A stretch of 7,422 bases of DNA from Acidimicrobiia bacterium (GTDB lineage Bacteria; Actinomycetota; Acidimicrobiia; Spongiisociales; UBA5794). Position 1 is the stretch's first letter, and the number at the start of each line of letters is the position of its first letter. Made by a program: the position numbers and the translations under genes. The notes beneath the pieces were generated by a model. That model was given only the letters and a program-made list of their open reading frames with translations. It made no database searches and was not told the DNA's origin. The stretch covers positions 1 to 7,422 of the forward strand of contig JAUXCV010000074.1 of NCBI GenBank assembly GCA_030618675.1. Reading direction: 5' to 3'. This document shows positions 6,493 through 7,422 of this stretch, piece by piece.

Positions 6493-7400
6493 GCGGCGAT
6501 CATTCACATGCCGGATCTGTCCGTGCCGGTTCGCGGTACCGGAGCCGGCTCACGATCGTTTTCGGCTTGGTCCTCGGTTTCATGGTTGTCGAAGCCGTCG
6601 CCGCCTTCATCTCCGGTTCGCTCGCGCTGCTGTCGGACGCCGGCCACATGGCGACCGACGCGATCGGCATCGGGATGGCGCTCGCCGCCATCATCGCTGC
6701 GGACAAGGTGCGGGAGCGCCCCCAGCGCACGTACGGCGTCTATCGTCTCGAGGTGCTGGCGGCGCTCGCCAATGCCGTGCTGCTCTTCGCTGTCGCGGGG
6801 TACGTCATCTTCGAGGCGATTCGGCGGCTGACGGGCGAGACACCCGAGGTGCTCAGCGGACCGATGTTCTTCGTTGCGGTGGCCGGACTCGCCGTAAATG
6901 TGGTCTGCTGGTGGCTCCTGAGGGAAGGAGCCGAAGAGAGTCTCAACGTCGAAGGAGCCTTCGTCGAGGTGCTTGCCGACATGATCGGGTCCGTCGCCGT
7001 CATCGTGGCTGCGGTCATCATCTGGTTCACCGGCTGGGCCTACGTTGATGCGATCTTCGGAATCGGAATCGGCCTGTTCATCCTCCCGCGAGCATGGAGG
7101 CTCGGTGGCAAGGCTCTGCGGATCCTCATCGAGGTCGCACCGCCGTCGGTCGACGTGGGCGAACTCGCCGATCGCTTGAGGACGATTCCTGGAGTCGTCG
7201 ACGTGCACGATCTGCACGTGTGGACGCTCACCTCGGACATGGACGTCGCCTCTGTTCACCTCATGACGCTTGAAGACGCCGATCCGCACCCCGTGCTGGA
7301 CGCAGCTCGGACGATCCTCCGAGACGAGTTCGGGATCGGCCATGCCACGCTCCAGGTCGAACCCGAATCTCATGGCGGTTGTGCGGAGGTCGCCTGGTAG
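6489..7400 (+). CDS. Cation diffusion facilitator, CzcD/ZnT-like metal efflux protein
   Basis: This encodes a 303-residue cation diffusion facilitator, a proton antiporter that expels divalent metals such as Zn, Co, Cd or Mn. There are six hydrophobic segments (about 20-42, 46-71, 89-110, 122-145, 163-180 and 185-200), then a cytoplasmic domain (210-303). The second-helix site is normal: SLALLSDAGHMATD, with His53 and Asp57. The fifth-helix site reads FVEVLADMIGS, with Glu160 and Asp164, so the usual HxxxD is ExxxD. The cytoplasmic domain has the family block VHDLHVWTLTS (239-249), His257, and GHATLQVEPESHGGC (284-298), carrying probable regulatory metal ligands His240, His243, His285, His295 and Cys298. 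The His-rich loop between helices 4 and 5 of many zinc exporters is missing; only a short DHSH remains at the N-terminus. The gene overlaps the MFS gene by 4 bp. The family call is firm; the metal is uncertain. Confidence 0.93.
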   Translation: MSGDHSHAGSVRAGSRYRSRLTIVFGLVLGFMVVEAVAAFISGSLALLSDAGHMATDAIGIGMALAAIIAADKVRERPQRTYGVYRLEVLAALANAVLLFAVAGYVIFEAIRRLTGETPEVLSGPMFFVAVAGLAVNVVCWWLLREGAEESLNVEGAFVEVLADMIGSVAVIVAAVIIWFTGWAYVDAIFGIGIGLFILPRAWRLGGKALRILIEVAPPSVDVGELADRLRTIPGVVDVHDLHVWTLTSDMDVASVHLMTLEDADPHPVLDAARTILRDEFGIGHATLQVEPESHGGCAEVAW

Positions 7401-7422
7401 GCGTCATCACGTCGAATCGTTC

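Noticed and set aside
6504..7373. Minus-strand open frame of 289 codons opposite the CDF gene
   Set aside because: It has the same composition artefact, while the plus-strand frame carries all CDF motifs.

Overview
The window is high-GC bacterial DNA with dense, mostly single-frame coding. Together with the MmpL/YdfJ-type RND transporter and the actinobacterial flavour of the TetR and cation-efflux proteins, this suggests an actinomycete, possibly an Acidimicrobiia-like or other uncultured actinobacterium. That placement is an inference from composition and protein style; no rRNA or other marker is present. I see no insertion sequence, phage gene, CRISPR array, tRNA or rRNA.

Layout. (1) Positions 2-1390, plus strand: the 3' part of a calcineurin-like metallophosphoesterase gene cut by the left edge, with a long extra C-terminal domain. 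(2) Positions 1382-1903, minus strand: a small membrane methyltransferase-like protein of the isoprenylcysteine methyltransferase/phospholipid methyltransferase superfamily, converging on and overlapping gene 1 by 9 bp. (3) Positions 1904-2076: a 173-bp spacer holding a perfect 10-bp inverted repeat. (4) Positions 2077-2661, minus strand: a TetR-family repressor, divergent from (5) positions 2732-5050, plus strand: an MmpL-type RND transporter. The 70 bp between their start codons holds two adjacent 19-bp operator-like sites over a likely repressor promoter. (6) Positions 5051-5247: a hairpin terminator candidate followed by a second, larger dyad. (7) Positions 5248-6492 and 6489-7400, plus strand: a YcaD-like MFS transporter and a CzcD-like cation diffusion facilitator, translationally coupled through an ATGA overlap.

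How they work together. The TetR/MmpL pair looks like a classic ligand-induced exporter module: the repressor would bind the tandem sites and control itself and the pump. The MFS/CDF pair forms a separate two-gene operon for small-molecule and divalent-metal export. The methyltransferase and the metallophosphoesterase have no clear link to either. Overall this is a transport-rich chromosomal region. I did not find a convincing undescribed multi-gene system. The points most worth a second look are the tandem operator pair, the unrecognised C-terminal domain of the metallophosphoesterase, an extra membrane-helix pair in the centre of the MmpL protein, and the glutamate that replaces the usual histidine in the metal site of the CDF protein.
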